Below, piece by piece: positions 36,612-48,564 of a stretch of DNA of 64,000 bases. The position numbers and the translations under genes were made by a program. Location: assembly GCA_016802295.1 (NCBI GenBank), contig JAESIW010000115.1:1479995-1543994 (forward strand), given 5' to 3'. The stretch comes from Brachionus rotundiformis. Taxonomy: Eukaryota; Rotifera; Eurotatoria; Ploima; Brachionidae. How positions within the stretch are numbered: position 1 is the stretch's first letter; each line of letters opens with the position of its first letter. Below the pieces are notes generated by a model, which saw only the letters and a program-made list of their open reading frames with translations, had not been told where the DNA came from and did no database searches.

Positions 36612-37378
36612 TTTTGTACCATACTTTTTGTTGTTTTTTTATTAAATAATGAGAATTTTTCCCAATTATATCAAAAAATAATCCCTGTCTAAATCAAAAA
36701 AGAACATTTAAAAAAATTTCTTTTTCGAATTGAGACCTATTTTAAATATATGTAAATACATTTTATATAAATATTTTATTTCTTTATCTAATATGAAAAT
36801 ATAAAAAACAATATTTATTATATCAAAAGAATTTTTTGCTTAAAATAATAATAAATTATTTTCATCTTAGTCTTTTTTAAAATGAATCAAATTCTAATTA
36901 CTTTTACTAATAAAAACTTTTTGGAATTTTTTTCTCAAAGTATAAGTAAACAAAATAATTTAGTACACTTTTTTTATTTAAAACAATTTTTATAAGAATC
37001 CATTTAAATTTTCAACAGCTCTCAACTTAAAAATTGATGTTATGTAACATTTTAAACTTAATACAATTTAAAAACTTAATAAAGCGCTAAATCAATTTGC
37101 AGCAGTTTTTTCTAAGAAGTTAAATTAAAAAAGATTATTTAACTATTAATTGGTGATTAGCTTCAATTATTTTGGTAATGTAATTACATAAAAATGAAAA
37201 GTTTTACATTTTATTTTTGTCTTCCACAATCGCAAGACTAAAAAAAGGACAAAGATTCGAGAAACTAAGGATTTTACCATAAATATTAACTTGTATTAAA
37301 TAATTAATTTTTTTTTAAAAACCAGACTTTAAAATTAAAAATGATTTATCATATTTAATATTTTATTGAACCAATTTA
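36612..37378. other. Intergenic between convergent genes
   Basis: AT-rich 3' flank of the carrier and of the ATP-grasp gene. No exon or ordered repeat noticed. Confidence 0.5.
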
Positions 37379-38437
37379 TTAATGCAGTGACATTAGACGC
37401 TTTGCTTCATTATAAATTGTAATGGCATATTTTTTCATAATACCATTGTACTCAAGGCATTCTTCGCTCGGTAAATAGTCATCCTCTTTTCCATACTTTG
37501 CCAGCGAAAGCATGTATAAGGAATCTGTATTACAATTGGGTTCTATTAATTCAGCTTCTAGTAAAACAGGTCTTTGTTTATTATCAAAAAGCAGGTCTAT
37601 TCTAATTCTTATTACATTGTATTTTTTGAAAAAATAATCAGCTATAAAATCTGCAAACTCGAACATACCTTCGTATAATTTATCTTTTTTGATAATTTTT
37701 CTTACTGAGACCTGTCCGCCAAAACCTGATGGTTTCACAGCGGCATGACTAAATTCACCATTTAAAAACAATAATTGATATTCACCATAATCGGTGCCTG
37801 TTTCAATTGTTTCAATAAGTGGCTGGACCATTGCACCTGATGTCTTAACCTTTTCTTTTTCTAAAGCAGATTTCAATTCCTCTTCAATCTGCTCATTAGT
37901 TTTTCCTTTTAGTTTGATTCTGGTAACATCTTTTCCATCCGCGGATATTCTAGGCTTTACAACTATTTCATTTGCATTATCATACCCTGAATTTTTTAGG
38001 AAAATAAGAATTTCATCAATGTTGATTTCTTTAATTAAGTGAGCCGGTGAGGTAAAGAACGTTGGTATTAATGCGCCTCTTAAATTTTGCTTATATAGAG
38101 CATTTTCCAATTCTTGAAAATAATTCTTCTTATCTAATGACCTGGCTATTATTTTGCTGTTATTAATCAGTCTCGCGATACCATCTTTCTCACAATCTAT
38201 TAACCACTGAAGAAATTCGTTTGGAAAATCTACCACATTCCATGCAGAAGATATAAAAATAGCGTCAAATGTACACGGATTTATTTGCTTATCCCGCCAA
38301 TCAATAATGCACACATTTGATTCTGGTAAAGCGATACCATCTTTTCTTAGTAAATCGATAATCTTTATTCTCAGCACATTATCTTCTTTCCAGCCGTTTT
38401 CAAGATTTTTTTGTTCTGTAGCAATAGCGATTCTCAT
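37379..38437 (-). CDS. ATP-grasp domain protein, intronless, bacterial type
   Basis: Single 352-codon ORF with no intron, in a window where most genes have several. Layout is that of small bacterial ATP-grasp ligases (DcsG/glutathione-synthetase-like): an N-terminal domain with SAWNVVDFPNEFLQWL, an ATP-grasp small domain with VVKPRISADGKDV, then QPLIETIETGTDYGEYQLLF, LNGEFSHAAVKPSG, and the metal-binding block RIDLLFDNKQRPVLLEAELI followed by EPN. These enzymes join a carboxylate to an amine or thiol through an acyl-phosphate; the substrate here cannot be predicted. The start at 38437 is the first ATG and precedes the MRIAIATEQ beta-strand. Horizontal origin is plausible but unproven. Confidence 0.75.
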   Translation of the reverse strand: MRIAIATEQKNLENGWKEDNVLRIKIIDLLRKDGIALPESNVCIIDWRDKQINPCTFDAIFISSAWNVVDFPNEFLQWLIDCEKDGIARLINNSKIIARSLDKKNYFQELENALYKQNLRGALIPTFFTSPAHLIKEINIDEILIFLKNSGYDNANEIVVKPRISADGKDVTRIKLKGKTNEQIEEELKSALEKEKVKTSGAMVQPLIETIETGTDYGEYQLLFLNGEFSHAAVKPSGFGGQVSVRKIIKKDKLYEGMFEFADFIADYFFKKYNVIRIRIDLLFDNKQRPVLLEAELIEPNCNTDSLYMLSLAKYGKEDDYLPSEECLEYNGIMKKYAITIYNEAKRLMSLH

Positions 38438-39696
38438 TTTTCTTGATAAAGTTAAAAAAAAATATGATAAGTCTGAAAAACATATTTAAACACCCTTTTT
38501 AAATAGATGAATCAAAACTTTATAATAAGCAACATTTAAAGTGCAATCAAGCCTAGTTTTTAAAATAATAGTGAATCTAATTATCAAAATTAAATAGAAA
38601 ATCAATTTATTTATTCAGAATATAATAATTTTTCAAAAATTTATTCGTTATAAGTTCTAAAAAATCAACAATTATTTTATTATTAGCTTTTAAGTTATAA
38701 TATTCATAGGAGAAATTTTTTTCTTGAATAATTTCTTGAAAAGAAAAATTAAAATTATATATAGATAAATTTATTTTTCAATAATTTTTTAAGAATATTA
38801 GCAAATTTTCTTTTTAGCATGAAAATATTATAACAGTTTTAATCGAAGTTAATGCTCAAGCTTAGTTTGACAAAAATCACCAAAAAACTTCGAATTATAT
38901 AATAATACTTCAATCAATTAGAAATTACCAAAGGCTAATAAATAACAGACCAGATGTAGATGAACCAACAAATAAACGAATTTTTCATCATTAAAAGTAT
39001 AAAAAATTTCAGAACTAAATGGTTCAGTGATTAAATAAATAAATGAAAAATTTAGCTTAAGGTAAATAAGATAATATACTAGCTATATTTATCTTTATCT
39101 TTAATTTATCTATTTGTTACATTTCACTCATTTTTTTCAATATTTATTTATGTGTTTTTATAGACCAATTTGAGCCTATAGTTATACGAATGAAAATAAT
39201 CAAATAAATTCTGTCAAATATTGTAAAGCTAATTCTTTATGAAAATTTACTAAATTTTATTTTTGAAAGAAAAATTCAATTGAATTTTACATAAAAATAA
39301 TGAAAATTTATCTAAAAAATATAAAGTTGTTACTTTTAAACAATCTTATGACAAATCAAAACATTCTTTTTTCAAATAAAACTAATATTTTATTTAAAAA
39401 CGAGCAAAGACACAATGACCTATCATAATATTAAAATTTCTGATTAACCTAAAAATAAAACATTAAAACAAAATTTTTTGAATATTTTTAAATCAAATGA
39501 ATTATGCTCACGATAACTAGATGTCAATTTTTCTGAAATATTTAATTTAATAATTCTTTATTTTTGCATCACATAAATTTACCTGTAGTTTGCTGCTTTC
39601 CAAACTTAATTAATTTTTTTTAACCAAAACTGAATAAAATATTAATAATTAATTTTAAATTTGTTATTTGAACCATTGGATAGCCAGTCTAAAATA
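38438..39696. other. Intergenic, AT-rich
   Basis: No gene recognised between the ATP-grasp gene and the first NHL-like gene. Both are transcribed away from this region, so it should contain both promoters. No specific site identified. Confidence 0.45.
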
Positions 39697-41514
39697 ATGG
39701 AAGCTCTCTGTCCAACTTGCAACAATCTAAAAGAGCTGATAGCCTGCTATCATTGTAAACAGCCACTGTTGGTTTTGCATATTTATTTTGTTTTCCAAAT
39801 GACATTTTGATTTTCAGGTGTGCTTCCTGTGTTTCTGGTCACATCACTCAATGGAGAGAATTATCAATTAAATATTGTAAAAAGACTAGCCAAGATTTTG
39901 AAAAATATCTTAAAAAAATAAGTAATCAAGACATCTTTTTAAATTTGTTTGATATTATTTTGTATTCTTAGACTCAATTAGTCCAATAATTTTCAAAAAC
40001 CACGAAAACATCCAAGATATAAAAGCGAAAATTGAGGAAAACTTTCAAAGATTTTTAAAAAATTTAATCAAGCAGAAAGAAGATCTTTTTGAACAAATTG
40101 ATAGCACCCATAAAGAAAAGTATAAGTTAAAAAAATCAGTTAATTTAATATTTTTTTAATTATCAATTCTATGTAGCGAAAATTTTTTGAAATTTGAAAG
40201 TGAAATTTTGAATCTTTCCAAATCTCTACAATCTTATGAAGATATAATACAAAAGTAATATAGTAAAACAAATCCATAAATTCAAAAAGAAATTTTTAAA
40301 GCAATAATTTAGAAAATTTGCCAATATTTTTATCCGAATTTCAAAACTTCCAAGAAAAAGTAGCTTTGGTGTCGACTGATTATTCAACTCTAAGAAGTCA
40401 GCCTTTAAAAATTATAGGAGTTAATAGAAAATATTCGTTTATAAATTAAATCTTATTTTTAATTTTAATTAAGGAGTACGAAGAACCTGGTCATATTGAC
40501 CTAAATTTTTTTGGAAATCTAATAATAACCGAGTCAGATCCATTACCACAAAAAGAAACTAAGCACAAAAAATCCATAAAATTGAACGATTCTCTCCAAA
40601 AATGTGAAAATTCCAAAGTCCCTATGTTCGGAACATTAAGAATAAAACTTAAACGCCTAGTTGAACAAAGTGATTTAAACTTAATACAAAAAAAGCCTAT
40701 TGAAGAACATGAAGTTCCAATTAAGCCAGTATTTATTAAATCTAATTCCAAAAATATCTTCATTTGTGATCAGATTGGCAATCTTGTTGTATTAGAACTT
40801 TCAAAAACATTGCTAATAAAGTCAAGTATTAACTTTAAAGTGGAAAATATAAGAGATATGGCTGTAAACAAAAATTTTATTGCTTTATCATTTGCTAATC
40901 TAAATGAAGATCAAATGAAAAAAATGTCACTGATTTATAAATATTTTAATTACAAAAGTGGAATTTTAATTTTTAAAATAGCAGATTTTTCCCTAGATAA
41001 AATAATTTCTTCATCAAAAAACTACAATTTGTCCAATCCATGTGGTATAGCAATGAACGAAAGCAGCATATTTGTCTGTGAAAAAGATTCGCAAAGCTTA
41101 TATAAAATTGACCTAAAAAAAGGATCACTGACTAATCAGTTAGTGGCTGAAGGAGAACCAACAGGTGTAGATATTGGCGAAAAGCACTTGGTTTATGTAG
41201 ACTCACAATCAATGGAGATAAATTTAGCTGATCCTGATAAATTAACAAAAGTCAAATCTTTAAAGATACCACAAGATTTTTATAACCAACTTTATGATTT
41301 GGTAATTAGAGATAAAATTTATATTGCTGTTAAAAATAAAGATGACATCCGTTGTGTAGTTTATGATACCAAGTTAAATATTAAACATTCGTTTGATTAC
41401 GAAAAATCGAACTCGCATGGAATTGGCAGTTTTCAATCAAATGGAAATAATTTTTTGCTACTTGGCAAATATGAAAATAACAAGTTTAGAATAGGATTTT
41501 TTAATGAAAATTGA
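39697..41514 (+). CDS. Cys-motif/coiled-coil/NHL-like protein (TRIM-like), paralogue 1
   Basis: Six exons: 39697-39771, 39818-39921, 39972-40125, 40177-40254, 40302-40419 and 40474-41514; about 522 aa. The N-terminus has a B-box-like metal-binding pattern (CPTCNN, CYHC, CASC, then H and W). Next is a charged alpha-helical stretch likely to form a coiled coil, then a C-terminal beta-propeller of NHL-like repeats (PCGIAMNESSIFVCEKDSQS, PTGVDIGEKHLVYVDSQ). This order recalls TRIM-NHL proteins without a RING. Canonical GT-AG removal of intron 1 leaves the frame off by one; reading continues only if one extra G at the junction is ignored. It forms a tandem pair with the gene at 42676. Confidence 0.65.
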
Positions 41515-42675
41515 ATATTTTTTAAAATATATATTAAGCTTTTCTCTTAGATTTATTTATTTATTTCAAAGTTTAAACTTCTTTCTTAACACCTGAATGT
41601 CTTAGAGATTTTCAAAACTTAATAAAAAACATAAAAGAATCATTAAATTTTTTCTTATAAATTTAAATAAAATATAACAATTTATTTTCAAATATAAGAC
41701 CAGAAGTGTGGAATTTAAAATTTCAAAAATGTATAATTAGTGATTACTTACATTACCTGGTATTCACTCATTTAAATCAAATAATTGAGTAGGTTAATGA
41801 TTATGTTTTTTTGTGAAAAAAAACTACTGAGTCTTCATTACATTCGAAATTTTCTATGGATACCAAAAAAAAATAAAAAAATTTGCAAAAAATATTAGTT
41901 AAGTTATCTTTAGTGAATTTAAGTTGTTAATTAATTGAATAGAAAAGTGAGCCTAAAGTATTGTCAAGTGTGTACTTAAGGATTCAATCCATCATTTACA
42001 AATACTACAATTTTAATTTTTGACCTCGTTCTTTTAAACATAGAAAATCCTTAATTTTTTAAAAGTTTTTTAAATTATTTGTTGATTTTTTCTTAAAATC
42101 ATTCAAAGAAAACTTTGTCATATATTCAATCTTATCATCTAAAAAAACATTTTTTTAGCATTTAAATCAGATTATACTTAAAAAATAAATCAAATATTTA
42201 TTCAAACACGTTTTAGGATAATTTTTTCCCAATTTAAAATATTATTCCAAAAAATTAAAAAAAATTCAACGAAATTTTTCTAAGTTTCAACTTATTGTTA
42301 TAACAAATTGTTGTCAAGTTTTAATAAAGTAACATACCTTAAAATAATTAAAATATTCAGTTGACTTGAATATTTTTACGAATAAAAATTTTAAACATAA
42401 AATAAAATATGATAAAATAGATAATTTTTTGGCCAAACAACTAGTATTCTAAATACAAAAAATTTTTTTATATTGTGTTATTTAAAAGTTATTTGCCCAA
42501 TCTAAAGCATTGGTAAATAACAAACAAGTAATTAGACACTTTATATAACTTGGCATAAAGTTTTTTATTTAAGACAAGAGACGAATTTTTAATTAACAAA
42601 ATTTAAATTAAAATTTTCAATTAAAATTTAAAATAGAATAAAAATCTAATTAAAACAACAACCTGATACCTAGTG
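41515..42675. other. Intergenic between the two NHL-like genes
   Basis: AT-rich with no exon recognised. It should contain the promoter of the second gene. Confidence 0.5.
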
Positions 42676-44901
42676 ATGTCAGTTGAAAGCTTTTGTATTA
42701 GATGCAAAAAAAATTCAAGGTTAGAACGCATTGGGGACGAAGTTCTGTGCAAACCATGTCTTATTTTTAAGTATGAGAAGTACCGAGATGAATGCATGCC
42801 ACAGTGTAGCCGATTAGAAAGTGTTATAGCAAATTATAAAAAAGAAATTGGTCGGTTTTGGTTTTTATTAAAAGATAAATTATTATTGTCAAATTTTCAG
42901 ACAGTCTTCATCCTCAGATAAATGGCAATTTGGCAAATGCGAACAGAGTTGCAGAATCTATTGAGCAGGTATATGCTGGCCAAATAAAAATTTTGAATGA
43001 GGAAAAAAAAAGATTACTAGCTTTGGTAGATGAGTGCAAAAGAGATTGGTAATTTTAGTCACAGCTATTAAATATGAAAATCTTTATCTTTTTAAAAGCA
43101 ATAAATTCTTTGAATTCATCAAGCAACTGGACCGTATAACTTACGATGTTAATGAATTTAAAAATCCAACTCAAAATATGTAATGATTTTTATTAATTTT
43201 ATTAAATATTATTCAAATAAGAGGTAAAAGCAACGTTACCATGTAGAATTTATGCAAATATTTTCAAAAGTTAATCTATGTATTTTATTTATGCTTTTTT
43301 AATAAGAATTTTTTCTTTAGGTATTGATTTCTTGGTGACGTGACTTTTGGAAAATAATAATCGGAAAGATGCATTTTTATTTTATCTTAAATTTCATATA
43401 TATATTTTTAACTAAGGCAAACTTAAATAAATACGATCTTATTTGAAAGTTTAAAAAAGAAATATTGTTCAAACTTATTTATATTTTATTCCCAGATACA
43501 ATTCCTTCATTAAATTAAGGAAGACTTAATTATTATTTAAAATTGATAATCTAATTACATTAAATATTCACATAATATTTTTGAAAAATTAAAAAATTTT
43601 TACAATTTTTATTAATCAATTCTCTTAATTTTTTTAACTGATTTTAATATTTTAATTATTTGTATGTTATTTATGAGAATATTATTATATTTTAGATACC
43701 AAGATAATGTCATCAACAGTTTGGTAGAAAATTTTGAAAAAAGCTTTGAAAAATCAAGTACTTTAGGTCAGAGCTTCAATTCAATGATTGCTCAGCCAAT
43801 AAATACTATTGAGGTAAATATAATTTCAAAATTTATATAAGATAGAAGAATAATTTTTATCTCAAGAAATTTGTGCCCAGTGAAAACAGCTATCAAAATC
43901 TAATTGGAACTTTATCTTTGAATAAACAAACTATCAAGTCAAATATATCTGTGTTGAGTAACCTGCCAAGTTTGTATGGACCTATTCAAGAGACAAGTCA
44001 GAAAATTACCAATTCTAATATTGATAAATGGGTAAAAAAAGCTGCAGAAAATCCTTTTCAATCGATTGAGATTAAAAAAATACCAGCTTTTCTGACCAGT
44101 TTTAGAAATTATCTTTTTTGTTTAGCAGAGAGTCCTTCTCATGGAATTTTAAATTCTGATGACAAAAAAACACTTTTGGTTTTTACTGTTTCAGCTTCAA
44201 ACGAGTTCGAACTTATATCTAACACAAAGTGTCCGATAAAAAATATTCAAAATGTCGCAGTGAACCTTAACCATTTTGCCATTAGTTATATTAATTTAGA
44301 TTCTAAAACAAGCAAGAAATTAAATCTTAAACCATCCGGCGTGGTACTTTTTCCTCGTAATTTAGCAACAGTAGATTTCAATTCACCTTCCCAAGTTAAT
44401 ATAGGACCGAATGATTATTTTGTTCATCCGATTGGTGTAGCATTGAACAATGAGCATATTTTTGTATGTGACCAAAGTTTAAAGACAGTTTTTAAAATAA
44501 ATGTTCAAAACCGCTGTGTTGAAGCAAAATATGATGTACCTGAAGGAAATCCATATAAAATAAGCATCAACAATAATTATTTGGTCTTGACTGATATTGG
44601 TTTACATAGGATAAGCGTCCATTCGATTTTAAATTTGAATATCATTAATCATTTGACTATTCAGCAATCAAATGAAAATGGACCCTATGGAGTTTACTTA
44701 ACAAATGATAATACAATATTTTTTAAAAATTACAAAACATCTCAATTAGTTATTATTGATATTTATTTAAATAATCAAACTGTTTTTCAAAAAATTCAAA
44801 AAGGTATAGAAGATTTCACTGTATTGGAATGTGTTCAGCAAGTTTTAGTAGTTGGAATATTTGAAAAAAATGTGTCGAAATTAATTTGCTATAATAATTA
44901 G
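42676..44901 (+). CDS. Cys-motif/coiled-coil/NHL-like protein, paralogue 2
   Basis: Five exons joining in phase: 42676-42850, 42901-43048, 43099-43179, 43696-43813 and 43867-44901; 518 aa. The start is the ATG giving MSVESFCIRCKKN. The N-terminus keeps two CxxC pairs (CIRC, CKPC), followed by a helical region (QIKILNEEKKRLLALVDECK). The C-terminal propeller matches paralogue 1 in layout (PIGVALNNEHIFVCDQSLKT; PYKISINNNYLVLTDIG). Both genes share exon order and an ATG shortly before the first CxxC, so they arose by tandem duplication and have since diverged strongly. Intron 3 (516 bp) is long for this locus. Function unknown; ligand or RNA binding by the propeller is possible. Confidence 0.65.
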
Positions 44902-46273
44902 TTTAGTTAAAATATATTATATATCAAAAAATTACTATCTTTTATTTGTCATTAAAAATGAATTTTCTAGTATTTTTATATTAATATTAATTAATCAAAC
45001 AATATATATGTATCTCTGAACATTGAACAATGCTTTTAATAATATATTAGATTTTTTAAAAAGATATTAAAGTAGAAATTTTGAATTGAATTAAAATAAA
45101 ATTTACCTAGTATCTATATTTTCATTAGGCAAATTTTTAGTTTTATTTTTGGGCTCTATGATTGACCAACTCAATACTTAATAAGGTATAAACAATTCTT
45201 TAAAGAATCATTAGAAAATCATTAAAAAATTTTTGATTTTAAAATCAATTTTTAAGAAAGAAATATGATAAACAGATCGTCCCTAAGCAAACATTCGTTT
45301 TTCATTAATATTCAAAAAAATTATAATTATTAAATTTTTTAGTTGATTTTTATTTTAATCAATTTTCTGTCTAATATCCTCAAAAAAAATGTTCAACTAA
45401 CTAGATTTATCTGTTTATTACCAAAAAAAATTAAATTAAATGTGAATATTGTGTGACCACACACTTGAGTATGACCAACATTCAATTCTTGATGAGCATC
45501 CAACTTGAAAACACAAATAAAGGTTTTTTTTAAGAATTATGTAAAAAATATTCCATTAATTTTGATTGATCTTTAAAAACTATTTTTTATTTTATTCGAT
45601 TAATTTCAATCGAAGCAAAAATATCTTTATTATAAATTAAAAAAAAATTAGAAATGTTTTTATTCATTAAAGGTTTTGTTACTGACATGTAAGAATAGAA
45701 CTAAATTCGTCAAGCTTTCTTCTTCCAATCGAAATATCGCGTTTTTTACTTTATAAAATTAAAAAAATAATTTTTTAAATTCACATATATAAACAAGCTT
45801 AGTTTTTGTTTAAATCAGTAGTTTCAAAATTTGATTCAAAAGCGTTAATTTTTAAATTAAAATTTAAAATTTTTAGTTTTATGAGCTTTTGCAGTAATTA
45901 ATTTATTGAGCAAAAAGCAAAATGTTTTAAACAACCTTCATTAAACAAGTTTGTTTAGCTCTTTTTTAAAAAGGATATCAAGTACATGGAATAGACATCC
46001 AAAAATTGTGGTGAATGCAAAAGTTGGATTGGATAGCTCGTTTAAAAAGAAAAAATGCTAAGACAGAAACCTATTGATTAATTAAATTAATATTTTGCAA
46101 AAATAGAATTATCAAAAACAATTCGACTTAATCTTGAAACAATTTTATCAATTAGTATGATGTTTAATGTTTAATTAAACAATTTAGCTAGACCTTTGTA
46201 TTTGAATTAAATAATTTTATTGACTAAAATATCATTTGACGAATCTTTTAAAATATATTAGGAAAATATTTTT
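44902..46273. other. Intergenic between convergent genes
   Basis: AT-rich 3' flanks of the second NHL-like gene and AMACR. No gene or ordered repeat recognised. Confidence 0.5.
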
Positions 46274-47521
46274 TTACAATTTTGACTTGATACTACTATA
46301 ATCTTGAACAATATTATCTTTCACAAATTCTTGAATAGTTTGATCATTATACCCAAAGTCCTTAAGAATTTTGATAGTATGCTGACCAACTAGTGGCATT
46401 TCAAAGTTTTGATTGCTTAAGGCTTGATTTAACCAATTCATAGTTGGGAGACAAGATCCATCATCCATTTCCAAGAAAGAAGATCTTTCTTTGTTGTGGG
46501 GATGAATTGGTGCTTCATCTAATTCCAAAACTGGAGAAACACATGCATCTTGATTTTTAAAAATTTCTTCCCATTCATGTCGTGTTTTTGTCTTGAATAT
46601 CTTTTGTAAATTCTCTGTAGTTACTTCTTCATTTTCCGGAAAATTCAAACCTTGTAAAAGTTGGTTGTAAAACGCAGGTTCTAGAGACCCACAAGCTATA
46701 AATTTTCCGTCTTTGGTCTCATAGGTATCATAAGGAGCAAAACCGCCATCTAGAAGATTTTTACCGCGTTCTGTTCCACTCCATACACCTGGAATATCTC
46801 TCGAAGTCCACAACCATGAAGACAAATAAGCTGCACCTTCAACCATTGACAAATCAATTACCTTTTCTTTTAATCCTATGGTTTTTTGTTCGTACAAAGA
46901 AGAAATAATTGCCAAAGCACACATCAAGCCACCTCCAGCGAAATCAGCAATCAAGTTTATTGGTGCATATGGTTTTTCTGATGCTCTACCTAAAGATGAC
47001 AATACACCTGAATAGGATATATAGTTTATATCATGACCAGCCTTATGACTTAGCTCTCCAAACTGACCATAACCTGTAAGACGAGCATATATTATTTTGG
47101 GATTTATTTTGAATATTTGACTTGGACCTAAATCCAAACGTTCCATAACACCTTCAAATTACTGTAACAAACAACTAAAGTAAATTATTTTAATTATTTA
47201 CCTTTTCGAAAAGGCTCAATTAGAACATCAGCATTTTTTGACAAATTTTTGATAATCTCAACTCCTTTTTTACTTTTTAAATTAACAGCTATGGACTCTT
47301 TGCCATGAGATAGTCGATCAACGTCACCAGAAGAACCTGTCTTTAAACAATTTTTATTTTAATTTCAAGTCAATTTATTATTTGGAAAGATTTGTTAAGC
47401 CTTAAAATTATACTCTGTCTATACGAATAACTCTTGCGCCAAGGTCTTTTAAAATTTTTCCACAAAATGGACCAGGTGCTAAACCGGCAAACTCCAAGAC
47501 TTTAATACCTTTTAATGCCAT
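46274..47521 (-). CDS. AMACR: Alpha-methylacyl-CoA racemase
   Basis: Interconverts (2R)- and (2S)-methylacyl-CoA so branched fatty acids and bile-acid intermediates can enter beta-oxidation. Three exons, minus strand: 47521-47414, 47340-47202 and 47151-46274; 374 aa. Landmarks: LEFAGLAPGPFCGKIL, LSHGKESIAVNLK, RKGVMERLDLG across the second junction, AGHDINYISYSGVLSSLGR, and LIADFAGGGLMCALAI. The catalytic histidine (residue 122, GHDINY) and aspartate (residue 152, ADFAGGG) fall at the numbers known from the mammalian enzyme. The C-terminus SKL is a canonical peroxisomal targeting signal. Intron 1 has an AAG acceptor. HSD17B10 lies 158 bp upstream on the same strand. Confidence 0.95.
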
Positions 47522-47679
47522 CTAAATTTTTCTTTTTAATTTGATATTTTCATTATCAAATAATCAATTAGTTAATCTAGAAGTTTTAATTCTAGTAATT
47601 AAAAGATAATATTAATATCTAATTATTAAACTTTGTATTTATTTAAAATAAAATTTCTAATTATTTTTCATAATTTGTT

Positions 47680-48456
47680 CTATGGCTGCATTCTCAAAGC
47701 TCCGTCTAATCTAATAACTTCTCCATTCAACATTGGATTTTCTATAATCGATTGAACTAATTGAGCGTATTCGGCTGGATCACCAAGTCTTTGAGGAAAT
47801 GGCACAGTTTCAGCCAAAAATTTTCTAGCTTTCTCAGGCAAACCAGCTAACATTGGAGTATCAAAAAGTCCAGGAGCAATTGTACAAACTCTTACCCCCA
47901 TATTTGCCAAATCTCTAGCAATCGGAAGAGTCATTGACACAACTCCACCTTTGCTTGCTGCATAAGCAGCTTGTCCAATTTGTCCGTCAAAAGCAGCAAC
48001 TGATGCAGTATTAACAATCACACCACGTTGACCATCTTTGTTTGGCTCATTTTGCGCAAAAGCATCACAAGCCAATCTAATGGAATTAAATGTTCCGACC
48101 AAATTTACATTAATAACTTTTTGAAAATCTGCGAGGGTATGAACTCTTTTTTTTGTGTAGTTATAAGTTCGGAAGGCAACACCGATTCCGGCACAATTAA
48201 CCAAAGCGTTCAATTTACCAAAATTTGATTTTGCTGCCTCAATAGCTTTGGTTACATCTTGTTCGGATGTTACATCTGTTGGGTTAAATATAGCATTAGA
48301 GTTTCCTAGTTCTTTGGCCAATTTTTCTCCATTTGAATTTGGCAAATCACAAATTACAACTTTAGCACCATTACGGACAAAATTTTCAACAGTTGCTCTA
48401 CCTAGACCTGATCCACCCCCGGTCACCATACATACCAATCCAGTTATTTTAGACAT
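47680..48456 (-). CDS. HSD17B10: 3-hydroxyacyl-CoA dehydrogenase type 2 (17-beta-HSD 10)
   Basis: Mitochondrial short-chain dehydrogenase that oxidises 3-hydroxyacyl-CoAs, including 2-methyl-branched ones from isoleucine, and in animals is also a subunit of mitochondrial RNase P. Single exon, 258 aa, full family length. The NAD-binding loop is TGGGSGLG at residues 12-19; LVNCAG follows; catalytic Ser152, Tyr165 and Lys169 lie in NTASVAAF and YAASKGG. The C-terminal half is almost family-invariant (GDPAEYAQLVQSIIENPMLN, GEVIRLDGALRMQP). No long presequence precedes the core, as in the human protein. The gap to AMACR is 158 bp and to PEX12 108 bp, all minus strand, so the three may share regulatory DNA or run-through transcription. 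Confidence 0.95.
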   Translation of the reverse strand: MSKITGLVCMVTGGGSGLGRATVENFVRNGAKVVICDLPNSNGEKLAKELGNSNAIFNPTDVTSEQDVTKAIEAAKSNFGKLNALVNCAGIGVAFRTYNYTKKRVHTLADFQKVINVNLVGTFNSIRLACDAFAQNEPNKDGQRGVIVNTASVAAFDGQIGQAAYAASKGGVVSMTLPIARDLANMGVRVCTIAPGLFDTPMLAGLPEKARKFLAETVPFPQRLGDPAEYAQLVQSIIENPMLNGEVIRLDGALRMQP

Positions 48457-48564
48457 TCTTTATTTTATATAATAAGGACTTATTAAATTCATTAAAAAGC
48501 ATATTTCAAGAGTTTTATTTCTTGAAATTTTAGAAAAATTTTGATTTTTTTTAAAAATATTTTT

